The position numbers were made by a program, and so were the translations under genes. Under the pieces are notes generated by a model. The model searched no databases. It saw nothing but the letters and a program-made list of their open reading frames with translations, and was not told where the DNA came from. From Cucurbitaria berberidis CBS 394.84 (lineage: Eukaryota > Ascomycota > Dothideomycetes > Pleosporales > Cucurbitariaceae): 64,000 nt of DNA. The stretch is taken from NCBI RefSeq assembly GCF_010015615.1, contig NW_024468936.1, positions 1,922,001 through 1,986,000 of the forward strand. Reading direction: 5' to 3'. This document shows, piece after piece, positions 22,234-32,236 of this stretch (positions within the stretch are counted from its first letter, which is position 1; each line of letters opens with the position of its first letter).

Positions 22234-22538
22234 CCGAGGTCACTGGGATGATATTCGGCCGGAGGCAATACAGTTTCGAAGAGATACACCAATTTCCAGA
22301 CACAAGCAAGCACCCATACTGACAAGGTTGAGATAGTTATAAGTTTCAATAAAGCATATCTTTAATACATATGATCAGCGAACACTGAGACTAGGGCTTC
22401 CCGTACGCTCAGCTATACTTAAGCAGTGTACTCTGAAACTCTTCTTGCAAGTCCTAGATCATCACAGGTGATAACGACAGCACAATTTTTCTTTCAGCCG
22501 TTTATCAAAGTCTACCTATGACCTAACCGCTTACCAAA
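22234..22538. other. Convergent intergenic region
   Basis: About 300 bases between the hypothetical gene and the 3' end of the xylanase gene. Nothing recognised. Confidence 0.5.
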
Positions 22539-23275
22539 CTAGCTCACAGTAATACTGCTAGTTCCGCTCGGCAACAACGTCCCATTGGAAAATCCCTCCG
22601 TACAGAGAATCATGTAATCATGGCCACCCAGCCTCATTCCAGCCTTCGACCAAGCATCATAATGCTTGCTCGTGGTGATGGTCCCACCGACGCGCTTTTC
22701 CGTCCGCACCGACCAAAACTGGGTGAACGTCCTGGTGCCCTCGATCGACGGCTTGTTGACGCGCTGGCTGGTGTACAGTTCATACGTGCCCTCTTCGAAA
22801 GTGAAGTTGCCCTTCTTCGTCCAGGGCTCACCAGGCGCGAGGATATCGTAGGACTCGATGATGTAGTACTCAATGAGTGGGTTGCGGGTCCACCCGTAGA
22901 GGGCGAGGTAACCGGGCCCTTTGGCATCGTAGGTGCCTGAGTACTTTACGGCTCTGTCAAAAGTGTCAGTAACTGTCCAAATTTAATTCAAAGATTGATG
23001 ACTTGCCTTGAGCCTCCAGGCTTGAAACCCGTACCCGCAACGAAACCTCCACCTTTTTGGCCAGACCAGTTGCATGTATACTTCCCACCACCTTGCTGGT
23101 TGCAATTGAATGAGCCGCCGCCCTCGGACCAGAAAGAGTAGTAACCGCCCTGGCGGGCCTGGAGCTGCTTTCCTACAGTCTCATGGTTGATGAGTGTCGT
23201 GAGACCGTTGGGTGCGGTGAATGCACATGGAACGACCGCCAGCACGGCTGTTGCGAGGACCGAGAAAGAGACCAT
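22539..23275 (-). CDS. Endo-1,4-beta-xylanase, glycoside hydrolase family 11
   Basis: Secreted xylanase that cuts the xylan backbone of plant cell walls. Exons 23275-23007 and 22953-22539 give 227 residues, the usual GH11 size. A signal peptide (MVSFSVLATAVLAVVPCAFT) and a short propeptide ending near LQARQ precede the jelly-roll domain GGYYSFWSEGGGSFN. The nucleophile Glu lies in NPLIEYYIIE (about residue 118) and the acid/base Glu in CTEGF (about residue 209). WTKKGNFTFEEGTYELY and QFWSVR are family blocks. The single intron begins with GC rather than GT (AG|GCAAGT) and still has a normal AG end; the splice restores GSRAVKYSGTY. Upstream lie a TATA-like box and a GGCTAA motif of the XlnR type. 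I see no disruption, so the enzyme should be functional. Confidence 0.93.
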
Positions 23276-23330
23276 GGTGCTAATGAAGTCTGTCGCAAAG
23301 AAATCGATTCGATGACTATATGACTACCCC

Positions 23331-23335
23331 TTATA
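23331..23335 (-). promoter_or_regulatory. TATA-like box of the xylanase gene
   Basis: TATAA on the minus strand about 57 bases upstream of the xylanase start codon, a usual distance for a fungal TATA box with a short leader. Confidence 0.45.
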
Positions 23336-23427
23336 GTGTGGTACGACAGATGAACTGCAAGATCTGAAAAAAAAAAGCCCACGGAAAGGTGGAGCAAGCG
23401 CGCGTGACCCGACTATTGTGCTCTCCA

Positions 23428-23433
23428 TTAGCC
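23428..23433 (-). promoter_or_regulatory. XlnR/Xyr1-type motif GGCTAA
   Basis: GGCTAA reads on the minus strand about 155 bases upstream of the GH11 start. GGCTAR is the established binding motif of the xylanolytic activator XlnR in Aspergillus; a six-base match can occur by chance, so this is suggestive only. Confidence 0.35.
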
Positions 23434-24056
23434 ATGATGCTCATGTGGAGATCAAGTTGTGGGGTGGACGAGGGTTGGATGGATATAGCCAAGCACTGAA
23501 ATATTACTGTCAAGTCCAAACATGCTATGGCCAAGACTGGGGTACATCATCGTACTAATATGCTTAATGCTACTGCAACGGCTATACAGTACCGAGCAAG
23601 GGTATTCTATATCCCGAGCTTTACTTCGAAAGACTGCGATTGGCGTTGACGCGACTGCCGTATTTGCCGGCGGCACTTCTGGCGAAACTGAAAAACATAC
23701 CCAGATTAACACACAATTGCCGCCAATTGAATCCTTGACGCTCGATCATTGGCATACAAAGAGGAGCTACATTATAATGTGGCGTCAAGTTTCTGCGCGA
23801 AAGCAATGTGGGGTACCAGGTGGAACGAGAGACACCACAGTGATCGCCCGATCACGCCGCGGGAAGTTGTGAATGTATCGGTCACGTGTACAACGCTGCA
23901 CCATTTGTCGTATCATGCCTGAAGAGTATTTTCCCCGGAGTATACTTGTTTCCTGTCGGTGCTCATCGCTGAGGGGCCGCACTTCACGTGATGGCAGATG
24001 TTGCTGATTCTAACGCGTGAAGCATTCGAGCGATAGGATGTGTACTCTGTGCTGAT
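23434..24056. other. Intergenic, no gene recognised
   Basis: Upstream region of the xylanase gene. A 116-codon plus-strand frame (23522-23872) begins with a hydrophobic stretch but shows no family motif or splice structure. Confidence 0.4.
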
Positions 24057-24124
24057 CACTCAAAGTACTTTCACAGAACCAGCGATAGCTTAACTAGGGC
24101 GTAGGCGCTTTGAAAATCCTCTTA
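24057..24124 (+). repeat. 68-bp dispersed repeat, copy A
   Basis: Starts CACTCAAAGTACTTTC and ends AAAATCCTCTTA. It matches the reverse complement of 43888-43955 at all but about three positions. Adjoining minus-strand sequence (24094-24294) contains ALRKALDMAKKTSAQSK, Lys- and Ala-rich coding-like sequence that could be a transposase remnant; that is a guess. See copy B. Confidence 0.75.
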
Positions 24125-25248
24125 CTCTGTGCTGATGTCTTCTTTGCCATATCCAGGGCTTTTCTCAGCGCTATTCTTCGTAATTTCGACTTAGGCCAAC
24201 GCATAGCTGACGCTTCTCGACTAGCCATGCACAATAACATACGAAATTTTACTGAATACCGGTCAGAGTACTGTCTATGCATTCCGCCCTTCAAATACTA
24301 TAGTATGCGAGCCGTCGTCCTGCGACTCTGTATGGTGGCGCATGTTAATCACATTTCGTGGGATATAATTGTAGACTGGACGGGTCACAATCGGGACTGC
24401 GGGGACGGATCGGACACCGGGTCAGAGGGGAGGTGCTAGGCAACGATGGTAGCCTTAGCGCAATCGCTCCTTGAAGTGGAAATACTGGAGCAGAAGACGA
24501 AATGGAGCGAAATCAAGCGGATTAGCTGATTTTAGTTCTGGTGCACCGAATCAGGAATGCGGCTAGATCGCCGCTTGCCCCGCCCTTTTTGCCTCATTGT
24601 ATGCACTGCGCAACAACACAGTCAGCGATCAGGGATTGCCGAAGACAATGCTGCGAAAATTCCTCTCCCCTCACTTTATAACGACTGTATTCCCACCATA
24701 GGTTCACCAATAATATCCACGATCCTCTCTTCGACTGTATTTATGTCGAGACATTTTTCGGCTCCCTTTGCACGTTCACGCCAGCGTCTTCCTTTATCTA
24801 TTGCGCAATAGGTGTTTCATTATAGATCGCGCACTGGGCATGGCATCGCCGCAGCGCCTCGCAAGGTCATCTCATAAATCGTTGAAATAACTTAGGAAGT
24901 TTCAGCTAGATTTTCCGATACGAAAAAATGAAAACATCCTGCGATAGCGGCCGCTTCTTGTCCCCACAGCGAGAGCGGCTCTGCATATGATGGCTGGGTT
25001 GAATTGCGCTATCAGGCAGCTAAGTTACAGCAGGAACTAAATATATGGAAACAGAACTAGCTCTCTTCGAGATACTGATACTAGTCAGCAGGGCGAACAG
25101 GCAGTCTTTTCCAATGCTATAGTACTGTTGTAACTGTGGCGGTGGGCCCTAAGGCACCTTGAGACCACCATTGTCTTCCCAACCCGAATCCCTTCCTACA
25201 ACTCCCTTCCGCTTCAATTCTACGCTCAAAACCTCTCGAGTCATAATC
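24125..25248. other. Gene-poor stretch, possible transposon remnant at left
   Basis: No supported gene. The 200 bases next to the dispersed repeat may be part of the same decayed element. The rest has only short frames. Confidence 0.4.
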
Positions 25249-25585
25249 TTAACAAAACTTTTGCTTTGTTGCCCAGTCGCACATCACCTTTCCAACACAG
25301 CTGCAGCACTTGCAAACCTGTACGTTCCTATTAGTCAGTCCACCCTTGTGTCTCAAACTACGTTTGCACTTTATGCATACGCACCTTCTTTTGTTTGACC
25401 GCATTATCTGTTCCATCAATACACGTCAGTGTCTGCGCATTAAACCGAAATTTGTTGTAGCACGCATTGGCGTTGATGACGGCCGCGCAATCGTCGCTTC
25501 TCGCGACTTCTTTGGTGCACTCCGGATATGTTTGAGCATACGAAAGGGCACAAAAGAGGGTGAAAAAGTGGAGACAAAGCTTCAT
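25249..25585 (-). CDS. Small secreted cysteine-rich protein (effector candidate)
   Basis: Two exons (25585-25385 and 25317-25249) encode 89 residues. The N-terminus MKLCLHFFTLFCALSYAQ is a clear signal peptide. The mature part is about 70 residues with ten cysteines: single ones in YPEC, DDC, NAC and LTC from exon 1, and a dense group VCKCCSC then VMC and a C-terminal KFC from exon 2. The intron is 67 nt with a branch-like ACTGAC and the acceptor GTACAG; splicing is in phase 0 and is required to reach the Cys-rich end, because unspliced the frame continues into a stop. I do not recognise a named family. Size, signal peptide and even cysteine number fit apoplastic effectors or antimicrobial-type proteins of plant-associated fungi; the function is unknown. 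Confidence 0.68.
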
Positions 25586-26177
25586 GTTGAAAGCGGGATC
25601 CGTGCGTTGAAAAAGATGTTTGGTACGAGAAGAGAATATGTCAAAATATGTTATGTTGGAGCCTGCGCGATGTTATCATCGATTACTGACCTGTGTAGGG
25701 TCCGGCTTCATATATCCGGACTTAGTGTACTAGCCTTCGAAATGCCAGGTTGACTTCAATGCATCATACCGGGTTCGAAAGAACGTGTCTGTAATGGGCA
25801 ACATGTCAGTGCTTGGTATCTATTGGTAGGGTCGGCCGAATATCTCCGTGCGTTTGTGACCTCTGCTCTCCTCTCTATCATATCTATACTGTCACGATGG
25901 TGACGACTACCGCCAATCAGCACGGCAGCCATATGTTGACTCCACTACTCATGAGGCAAAGTTGGTCAATCATCCTTGGCGAAGCAGCGCGCATTCGCTA
26001 CGCGATATTAGCTTACATTACCCTAGAATTCGGCTCTTGGTAGCCTCCTCAACACGGACGGCAGTTATCGGGAGCTCGGAATCATTGTCAAAACATCATC
26101 ATAAGAATGACGATATGTTCAAGTAACGGACAGCTCCACTTCACCACTGGCATAGTCTCTACTCCAACATAGTCACA
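25586..26177. other. Divergent promoter region
   Basis: Shared upstream region of the small secreted protein (minus) and the DUF1996 gene (plus). No gene seen. Confidence 0.5.
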
Positions 26178-27377
26178 ATGGTGAACTTGAAGACTTTCAT
26201 CACTGCATTTGGGCTGCTTGCTCGCACAAATGCAGGTCTGTTGCGCTTTGGATGTGCACAATTAACCGTACAGCGTCTGGATCCATTAGTGAACCCCGGC
26301 TCTAACCCGTCGCCGCATCTCCACCAGATTATCGGAGGCGTAAGGCTCTAAAGCTTCGAAAGGCTGATTTAATACTTACTTGCACATAGAACTCGTTCAA
26401 TGTAACTATGGACCCCCAGAAAGGGCATGACCTCGCGAAGCTATCGACTTGCACGACCTGCGAGTTCAGCGAGGATTTCAGTGAGTGAAGTCAAAGGGAC
26501 TTAAGCATTACGATCCCAGTCCTAACATCTGTGATAGGTAACTATTGGACTGCCGTAGTCTACTTCCGCGCTAAGAATGGCACTTTCAAACGCGTACCAC
26601 AACGAGCACAGCAAGGCATGGACGGTACGCAAGGCGGCATGGTAAGTCTCCAAATCGGTTCCCAACCTCTTCATCTTCGACTAATCCGATTACTAATATC
26701 TTGACTAGGTGGTATACTACATGACAGATGCACTCTTCGACACCGCCCAAGCCTCCAAAGTAACAGCTTTCAAGCCGGGATTCCGCATGCTCATCGGCGA
26801 CGTCAGCTACCGCAACCGAGAATCCGCTCGCGACTTCCGCCAGCTAACATACATTTGCATGCAAAACGAAGGCACCCGAGAGCCCGAGACACTGGAATTC
26901 CCCACTAAGCCCTGCCCGTCCGGTATCATGATCAATCACCGCTTCCCCACATGTTGGGATGGCGTAAATCTCGACTCGCCCAATCACCGCGAACACGTCG
27001 CTTACCCCGAGACCGGGACATTTGAAAGCGGCGGTGCATGCCCCTCGACACACCCCGTCCGCCTTCCGCAGATCCTCTTAGAGACGGTGTGGGATACGAA
27101 GCAGTTTAATAATAAAGCGGATTGGCCTGCGGATGGCAGTCAGCCGTTCGTCTGGTCCTCTGGAGATAAGACGGGCTTTTCGACGCATGCGGATTATCTG
27201 TTTGGGTGGAAGGATGATAGTCTGCAGAAAGCTATGGATGGGCATAATTATGTGAGTGCGCCAACGTTAAAGAAGCAGAATATTGCTACGCAGAATAAAT
27301 GCAATGTGAAGGATATGGTGGGTGAGCAATTCGATGGATGGCTGACCCAGTTGCCGGGGATTGCCATGGTTGATTAG
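26178..27377 (+). CDS. Secreted DUF1996 family protein
   Basis: Four exons (26178-26339, 26390-26480, 26538-26641, 26709-27377) give 341 residues with every junction in frame. A signal peptide (MVNLKTFITAFGLLARTNAG) is followed at once by the DUF1996 start LLRFGCAQLTVQRLDPLVNPG and PSPHLHQIIGGNSF. Further family blocks are CTTCEFSEDFSNYWTAVVYF, the CP and GIMINHRFPTCWDG segment, and DSPNHREHVAYP with the His/Asp-rich pattern; the C-terminal third carries FSTHADYLFGWKDD. DUF1996 proteins are common secreted proteins of fungi, sometimes fused to WSC or cellulose-binding modules, and their activity is not established. No extra module is present here. The gene lies beside the amidase, whose 3' end converges on it. 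Confidence 0.87.
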
Positions 27378-27465
27378 GATTGGTAATCAGTGACGGCTGA
27401 GGTATTTAGAGTAGGCATAATGATAACTGTCATTGTACAAATTCATCCTGCTGCAGATAGGTTTT

Positions 27466-29511
27466 CTATGTTATAGCAGCCCACAGCGCCACTGCATCTA
27501 CCGCGATACCATCTCCCCGCGCAACAATAATTGCCATGACCTTCCTAGGACTCAGTGGCTTGAGATCCCATCCCAGACAAACAGGCCGCTGAGGCGTATG
27601 CTTCAAAGATACAGCCCAGGACTCCGTGCTACTCTTCTCGAGATACGCTTCCTGTCCGTCAAGATAAATCTGCAACGTAGTCTCCTGAAAGTCGACGGAG
27701 ATAGTGCCCGAGAAATGTAGGAGCAGAGTACCATCACTTTGCCTCGTGGTAGAGACACCTGCGCAGAGATCTAGGCGTCGACTATCTTTGTGTGGTGTCA
27801 ATTTTCTTGTGATCACTGTATCTGTGTCCAGAGGAGGAGTCAAAGGCGGGCTGATCCGTCTCTTGGTAGCTTGCTCAAATGCATATGCGTATTCAAGCAA
27901 CTTTACATCTTCATATGCTTTTCCAGCGAAAGTCAAATTGACTGGCATGCCCTTTTCGGTCATGATACCCATCGGCACGCTCACAGTCGGTACACCTAAG
28001 TGTCGAATCGCTCGGTTTCCGTTGGAGTACTTCACGCCATTTTGTAGGCTATGCTGTGTGCTCTTGAGGTTGAATTCTAGATCTGCTACTCCAACGTCAC
28101 CTTGTGCAGGGAATGCAATGACGTCTAGCTTGAGTGTGTCCATCCAGTCTTCGAGGTCACGTTTACGTTGGCGTTCAAGAGCTTTGAGGGCTTGCGATAG
28201 GCCGGGCAGGTCGTATATGGAAATATTCTTCACTTGGGAGAGAAGAGCAGGCAGGCCAGCATAGTCGATCCAATTTCGTACTTCGAGAAAGGTGTCTGGC
28301 TTGTAATCTTTGGGCTTGGGAAAAAGCATCCTCGGGTCTTCTATGTCTGCCAATGCTTTGATATCGGCGTCGCCGTTCTGCTCGAGGAAGTCATTCCACG
28401 CCTTCGCAATGAGAATTCCGCGCTCTACTTGATGCCAATCCGACGGTGCATCCACGACGTTGTTTGCTTCTCCAGACACGGACTCATTCTCGTACCTCGT
28501 TACGAGTGGAAAATCCGTGTATATGATCTCTGCTCCAAGGAATTTCAAGTTCTTTGCTGCTTGCTCCCATAACTGGACGACTTCGAACGAAACATAGGGA
28601 TGTTTTGCATGCTGATCTGAGTCTTTCAGATTGATGTACATATTCGGTACTCCGATCCTCTTGCCTTCTAGTGCCGATAGCTTCCGCAACGATGTGTAGT
28701 CGGTCTGTTGCGGCTTGGGGATCGGAACATGAGGCTGCTCACGCCAGAAGTCTCCTTTGGTCTCTTCATCCGGCGCCGCAATTACAGCCAGGATCTCGAG
28801 CATATCGCTCATAGACCGCGCATATGGAACGGGCACGTCACACGTAACGTACAGTGGCCAAAGACCTCGGCAGCTCAATATCCCTCTTGAAGGCGTATAG
28901 CAGACCAATGCATTGTTTGACGCTGGACTGCGGCCACTACTCACCGTCTCGCTGCCCATGCCAAAGATCGCCATACTCGATGCTATCGATGTCGCCGCAC
29001 CATTTGAAGAGCCAGACGAGAAGGCTCCCGTAAGGTACTTTGAGTTGTAGGGAGACTCGGCACGGCCATACAGTCCCCTCTGCATCCCTCCCGCCGCCAT
29101 GGGTGGCATGTTAGTCTTCCCAATCAGTATCGCCCCCGCATCTCGCAACTTCTTTGCAATCGCTGAATCCTCACTCGACATCAATCCTTCGAGCGCAGGG
29201 GAGCCATTCGTAACGCTCAAGCCAGCATATTTGTAGCTATCTTTGATTGTGTAGGGGATACCTTCGAGAGGCCGTGGCGGCAGACCCTGGGCTCGACGTG
29301 CATCAGATGATGCCGCTTCCTTGAGCACCTGGCAGTTCAAGACTGTAAGTGCATTGAGGCCAGAGACAGTATCGTAGGCTGCGATGCGGTTTAGGTAGCT
29401 GATCGCGAGGGTGACGCTAGTGATTTGGCCAGATCCGAGGGCTTTTCGGTGGTCTTCGATGCTTGCCTCCACGATGCTGAAATTGCCATCGTTCGACTCC
29501 TTCAATGTGGC
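27466..29511 (-). CDS. Amidase signature family hydrolase
   Basis: Long open frame of about 680 codons with an amidase-signature core: the catalytic Lys in IKDSY, and the Ser-rich motif GAFSSGSSNGAATSIA followed by GSETVSSGRSPAS holding the cis-Ser and nucleophile Ser. A complete C-terminal half follows, with VPTVSVPMG and FAGKAYEDVKLLEYAYAFE. The last 120 residues extend beyond the typical amidase domain and have a beta-rich look. Such fungal amidases hydrolyse aliphatic or aromatic amides; the substrate cannot be told. The start is unclear. The open frame begins after CTAG as A-T-L-K-E-S, where relatives would have Met, and no ATG lies in frame before residue 100. Either a tiny first exon joins at the acceptor before 29511 or the start codon is lost. 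Confidence 0.82.
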   Translation of the reverse strand, partial: ATLKESNDGNFSIVEASIEDHRKALGSGQITSVTLAISYLNRIAAYDTVSGLNALTVLNCQVLKEAASSDARRAQGLPPRPLEGIPYTIKDSYKYAGLSVTNGSPALEGLMSSEDSAIAKKLRDAGAILIGKTNMPPMAAGGMQRGLYGRAESPYNSKYLTGAFSSGSSNGAATSIASSMAIFGMGSETVSSGRSPASNNALVCYTPSRGILSCRGLWPLYVTCDVPVPYARSMSDMLEILAVIAAPDEETKGDFWREQPHVPIPKPQQTDYTSLRKLSALEGKRIGVPNMYINLKDSDQHAKHPYVSFEVVQLWEQAAKNLKFLGAEIIYTDFPLVTRYENESVSGEANNVVDAPSDWHQVERGILIAKAWNDFLEQNGDADIKALADIEDPRMLFPKPKDYKPDTFLEVRNWIDYAGLPALLSQVKNISIYDLPGLSQALKALERQRKRDLEDWMDTLKLDVIAFPAQGDVGVADLEFNLKSTQHSLQNGVKYSNGNRAIRHLGVPTVSVPMGIMTEKGMPVNLTFAGKAYEDVKLLEYAYAFEQATKRRISPPLTPPLDTDTVITRKLTPHKDSRRLDLCAGVSTTRQSDGTLLLHFSGTISVDFQETTLQIYLDGQEAYLEKSSTESWAVSLKHTPQRPVCLGWDLKPLSPRKVMAIIVARGDGIAVDAVALWAAIT

Positions 29512-29542
29512 CTAGTACCGAGTTAGTCCTAGATATTGATAT

Positions 29543-29563
29543 ACAATGCTCAATGCTCAATGC
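29543..29563 (+). repeat. Short tandem repeat CAATGCT x3
   Basis: Three perfect copies of the heptamer directly upstream of the amidase frame. It lies in the probable 5' region and could have arisen by slippage. Confidence 0.7.
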
Positions 29564-30111
29564 TTGCCATTGCTTCGTTTACTCTCAGAGATAGATCTAT
29601 CAAGGCGAATGCCTGGTGGCTTATAATTGACTGTCAATTCTCAGTAACGGTGCAAGATGTTATCGACCAAAGGATTTATAGACCAGACAAAGAGTCTTGT
29701 TTGTGAAAAGTGATTGAGGAGGTCGTTGCTTCCCGAGGTCCTTCCTTCAAGCTAGTCAGCCTGCTGTACCTTCCATGAGGGGTTAGTACTCCAATGGTAT
29801 ATCTAATCAGAGCACTTTACTCCACCACATTCGTTGCGGGGAGCTGACACATCATAATACTTGAGCCACTTCACGCCAGGCAGTGGATTTCCTTACGTGC
29901 AAGGAAAGTAAATGCAATGCATTTAGAGTATTCTAGTAATTGAAATGATGATGCGTTCGACGACGAGAATGACCAGGGATATTTCGGGTGACTTGCAGAT
30001 GTATCCTCCCAAAACCATAACCATCAAACGCTATATATGCATATCAAAACTCCAGCTGTGTTGATTTGATCCAAGATCCAGACACTTCCATGTATGCATT
30101 TAAGCTTCCAT
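29564..30111. other. Intergenic
   Basis: Promoter side of the amidase gene and 3' side of the PEX11-like gene; both genes are on the minus strand. Nothing recognised. Confidence 0.5.
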
Positions 30112-31119
30112 CTACGCTGTCGCAGCCCACAGCGCTTTCGCCCTCGTAGTTCCTGCGACCAAACCACAAGCACCCATCCAGCCTAGATTCCAGCCTGGGA
30201 TCCCGCCTGTATTGCTACTAAAGTGCAGCGCCATAGGAAACCACGCACTCGCAATCATCAGGTCCGTCCACCACCTCGTATCAAATTTCGCATCCTCGTC
30301 GTCCTGGTACGCTGCGATCGCTTTGCCCTCGCTCACCATCAGCCTCCTAGTCGCCCGTCTGCGACTTTCGAGCTGCCACTCTCGCGCGAGACGTAGGAAG
30401 TCGCAGGATATGCCGCCAAGCCAGGCACGGTACGCCCAGAGGTATACGCGCGCGGTTTTGGAGTCGCCGCGGTTTATAGCGGAGATGAACGTGGAGGAGA
30501 CGACGCCTGAATCAGCGAGGAGGGACACATTTTCTAGGGCCTGGTAGGTGAAGTAGCTGCTTGCTTGCAGAATTGCAATTCGGTGCAAGACTACATCCGT
30601 ACCTGGCTTTGGGCCTGAGACGAGTGTTCGCAGCCATGTATAGAGCGGGAAGAGGCCGAATAGTCTCAGGGTTGTGCGCGCTTTCGAGATGAGGACAGCG
30701 AGCGCGGCAATGGGTGGGACGCCGGCATTGCTGATAAGGGTTGTAGCGGGGGGCTTGGTGCCGGCGTAAGAAGGCCGGATGAGGGCGAGAAGCTTCTGCG
30801 CAAAGCTGGATATCGCGTGGGACTTGGTCTGTACGTATGCGAGGATGTATAGCGAGTAGTTGAATGTGGAGAGGAATGCGGAGAGACCGCCGGGGGAAGC
30901 TAGTAGCCTAAGGTTCCGGATTAGTTGGGGATCCAGACCTCACAGTGAGGCTACTGACTTGTTCAATCGCAAGATGGTCTTGTCAATTTGCTTCAACCCC
31001 GAGAGTGCATCGACAGGTGTCAATCCGCCTGGTCCAGCACTTGGTGCGGCGTCCGCAATCTCATCCGCGATAGCCCGAACATCGGGTACACCGGGTTTTG
31101 TCGTCTCATCAGAGGACAT
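30112..31119 (-). CDS. PEX11-like peroxisomal membrane protein
   Basis: Two exons (31119-30959, 30907-30112) give 318 residues. After a polar N-terminus (PSAGPGGLTPVDALSGLKQIDK) the protein reads LNKLLASPGGLSAFLSTFNYSLYILAY, then LISKARTTLRLFGLFPLYTWL, ILQASSYFTYQALENVSLLADSGV and WAYRAWLGGISCDFLRLAREW. This pattern of amphipathic helices with a conserved FxLFPLxxW and YQALEN segment matches the fungal PEX11 family (Pex11B/C or Pex25-like members), which shape and divide peroxisomes. The C-terminus has hydrophobic stretches consistent with membrane association. The intron of 51 nt lies within a Lys codon. The assignment to PEX11 is by remembered pattern, and which paralogue group it belongs to is not resolved. 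Confidence 0.68.
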
Positions 31120-32093
31120 CGTAGTGAGTTCCTGCTAGAATATATACAATTGACGTATGCAAGAGGCCCAGGAAGTTTGGGTAGAAAGAGGGTAAGGGTG
31201 ACGCGGGGAGGTTAGCTTCTCCGCATCCACCCCGTGGGTTGGGACATGACTCGGAGCCGAGGTTCAGCGTCAGCGGGCTGGATGGTTCAACTTTCTTTTT
31301 AACTTTGACATTCTTGCTCTACTGCATTATTTAGTACTAGTGCCGTTTGTTAGCCATCATTTCGCATATATACACAAATTCTCTTACCTATCGAAGCGAG
31401 CTGACGTATGATGCAGCTCACCAATGTGCTACCCAGCGCTTGAGCAGGCATGAAGAAAGAGAAGGATATGCTACCGTCTCAAGTAAGGAAGAGAGAGCAC
31501 TCAAAGTAGTATGAAGTGCTAGAATATGTCTGGAACCAACGGCGTCAGTTCAAGCGTGAATATCTTCAAGTGTTGGAGACACTTACTGATTTTAAGTAAG
31601 CGGTATCTCCTCCAAGACTTCCGAGTAGTGATGCCAAAGAGATAAGGTTATCCCAGACTCGCCCAATTCTCTGTTCATTGCCCTTTCATATGTTGGGGGG
31701 GGGGGGGGGGCGCCGTAGAGCAGGTGGCGACAGAGTAATCATCTAATACTTCGAACTACCAGCATGATGAAAATAGCTCCCACACAGGGTTCCAGCACTC
31801 TAGATCAACGACTGGTACAGCGCCATCACCGCACTAGATAGTACAGTATCTAGACTGACCTATTGTGGCTGTGTGTTGATTCAAACGACAGCATATGCAC
31901 AACGCCATTGGAGACAGAGTGAGACAGTGTGAATGTAAAGCAAGGCTCTCTAAACTGTAGCCTTTACAATGCTAGTACAAACAGCCCCAAACATGGTTGG
32001 ATAAACTCCTAGAATTGATTCAACTCGTAAACTGCCGAAGTAACTCATACTTCACATAGCTAAGTCAACCACGAAACATATTGTGTTGCTACC
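31120..32093. other. Intergenic with a 16-G homopolymer
   Basis: No gene supported. The stretch contains the homopolymer listed separately. Confidence 0.5.
31695..31710 (+). repeat. Homopolymer of 16 G
   Basis: Uninterrupted run of G flanked by TGTT and CGCC. Long G runs can form G-quadruplexes and are also typical places for length errors in sequencing. Confidence 0.9.
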
Positions 32094-32236
32094 ATGAACC
32101 AAGCTCATATACCTCCTAATCCACCGCAACGCGGGATCAAACGCACAACACCTCTGTCGACGAAGTCTACTCACCGAAGCAACTAGCCAACATCAAGCAA
32201 CCCAAGACAGATTACTTCAAGCCGGCCCAGACTAAG

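Noticed and set aside
23522..23872. 116-codon frame starting with a hydrophobic segment upstream of the xylanase
   Set aside because: The hydrophobic part is not a convincing signal peptide and the rest has no pattern; probably chance.
22539..31119. Secreted-gene region as a biosynthetic or effector cluster
   Set aside because: The genes have different orientations and unrelated roles, with no backbone enzyme or shared regulator; neighbourhood alone is not enough.
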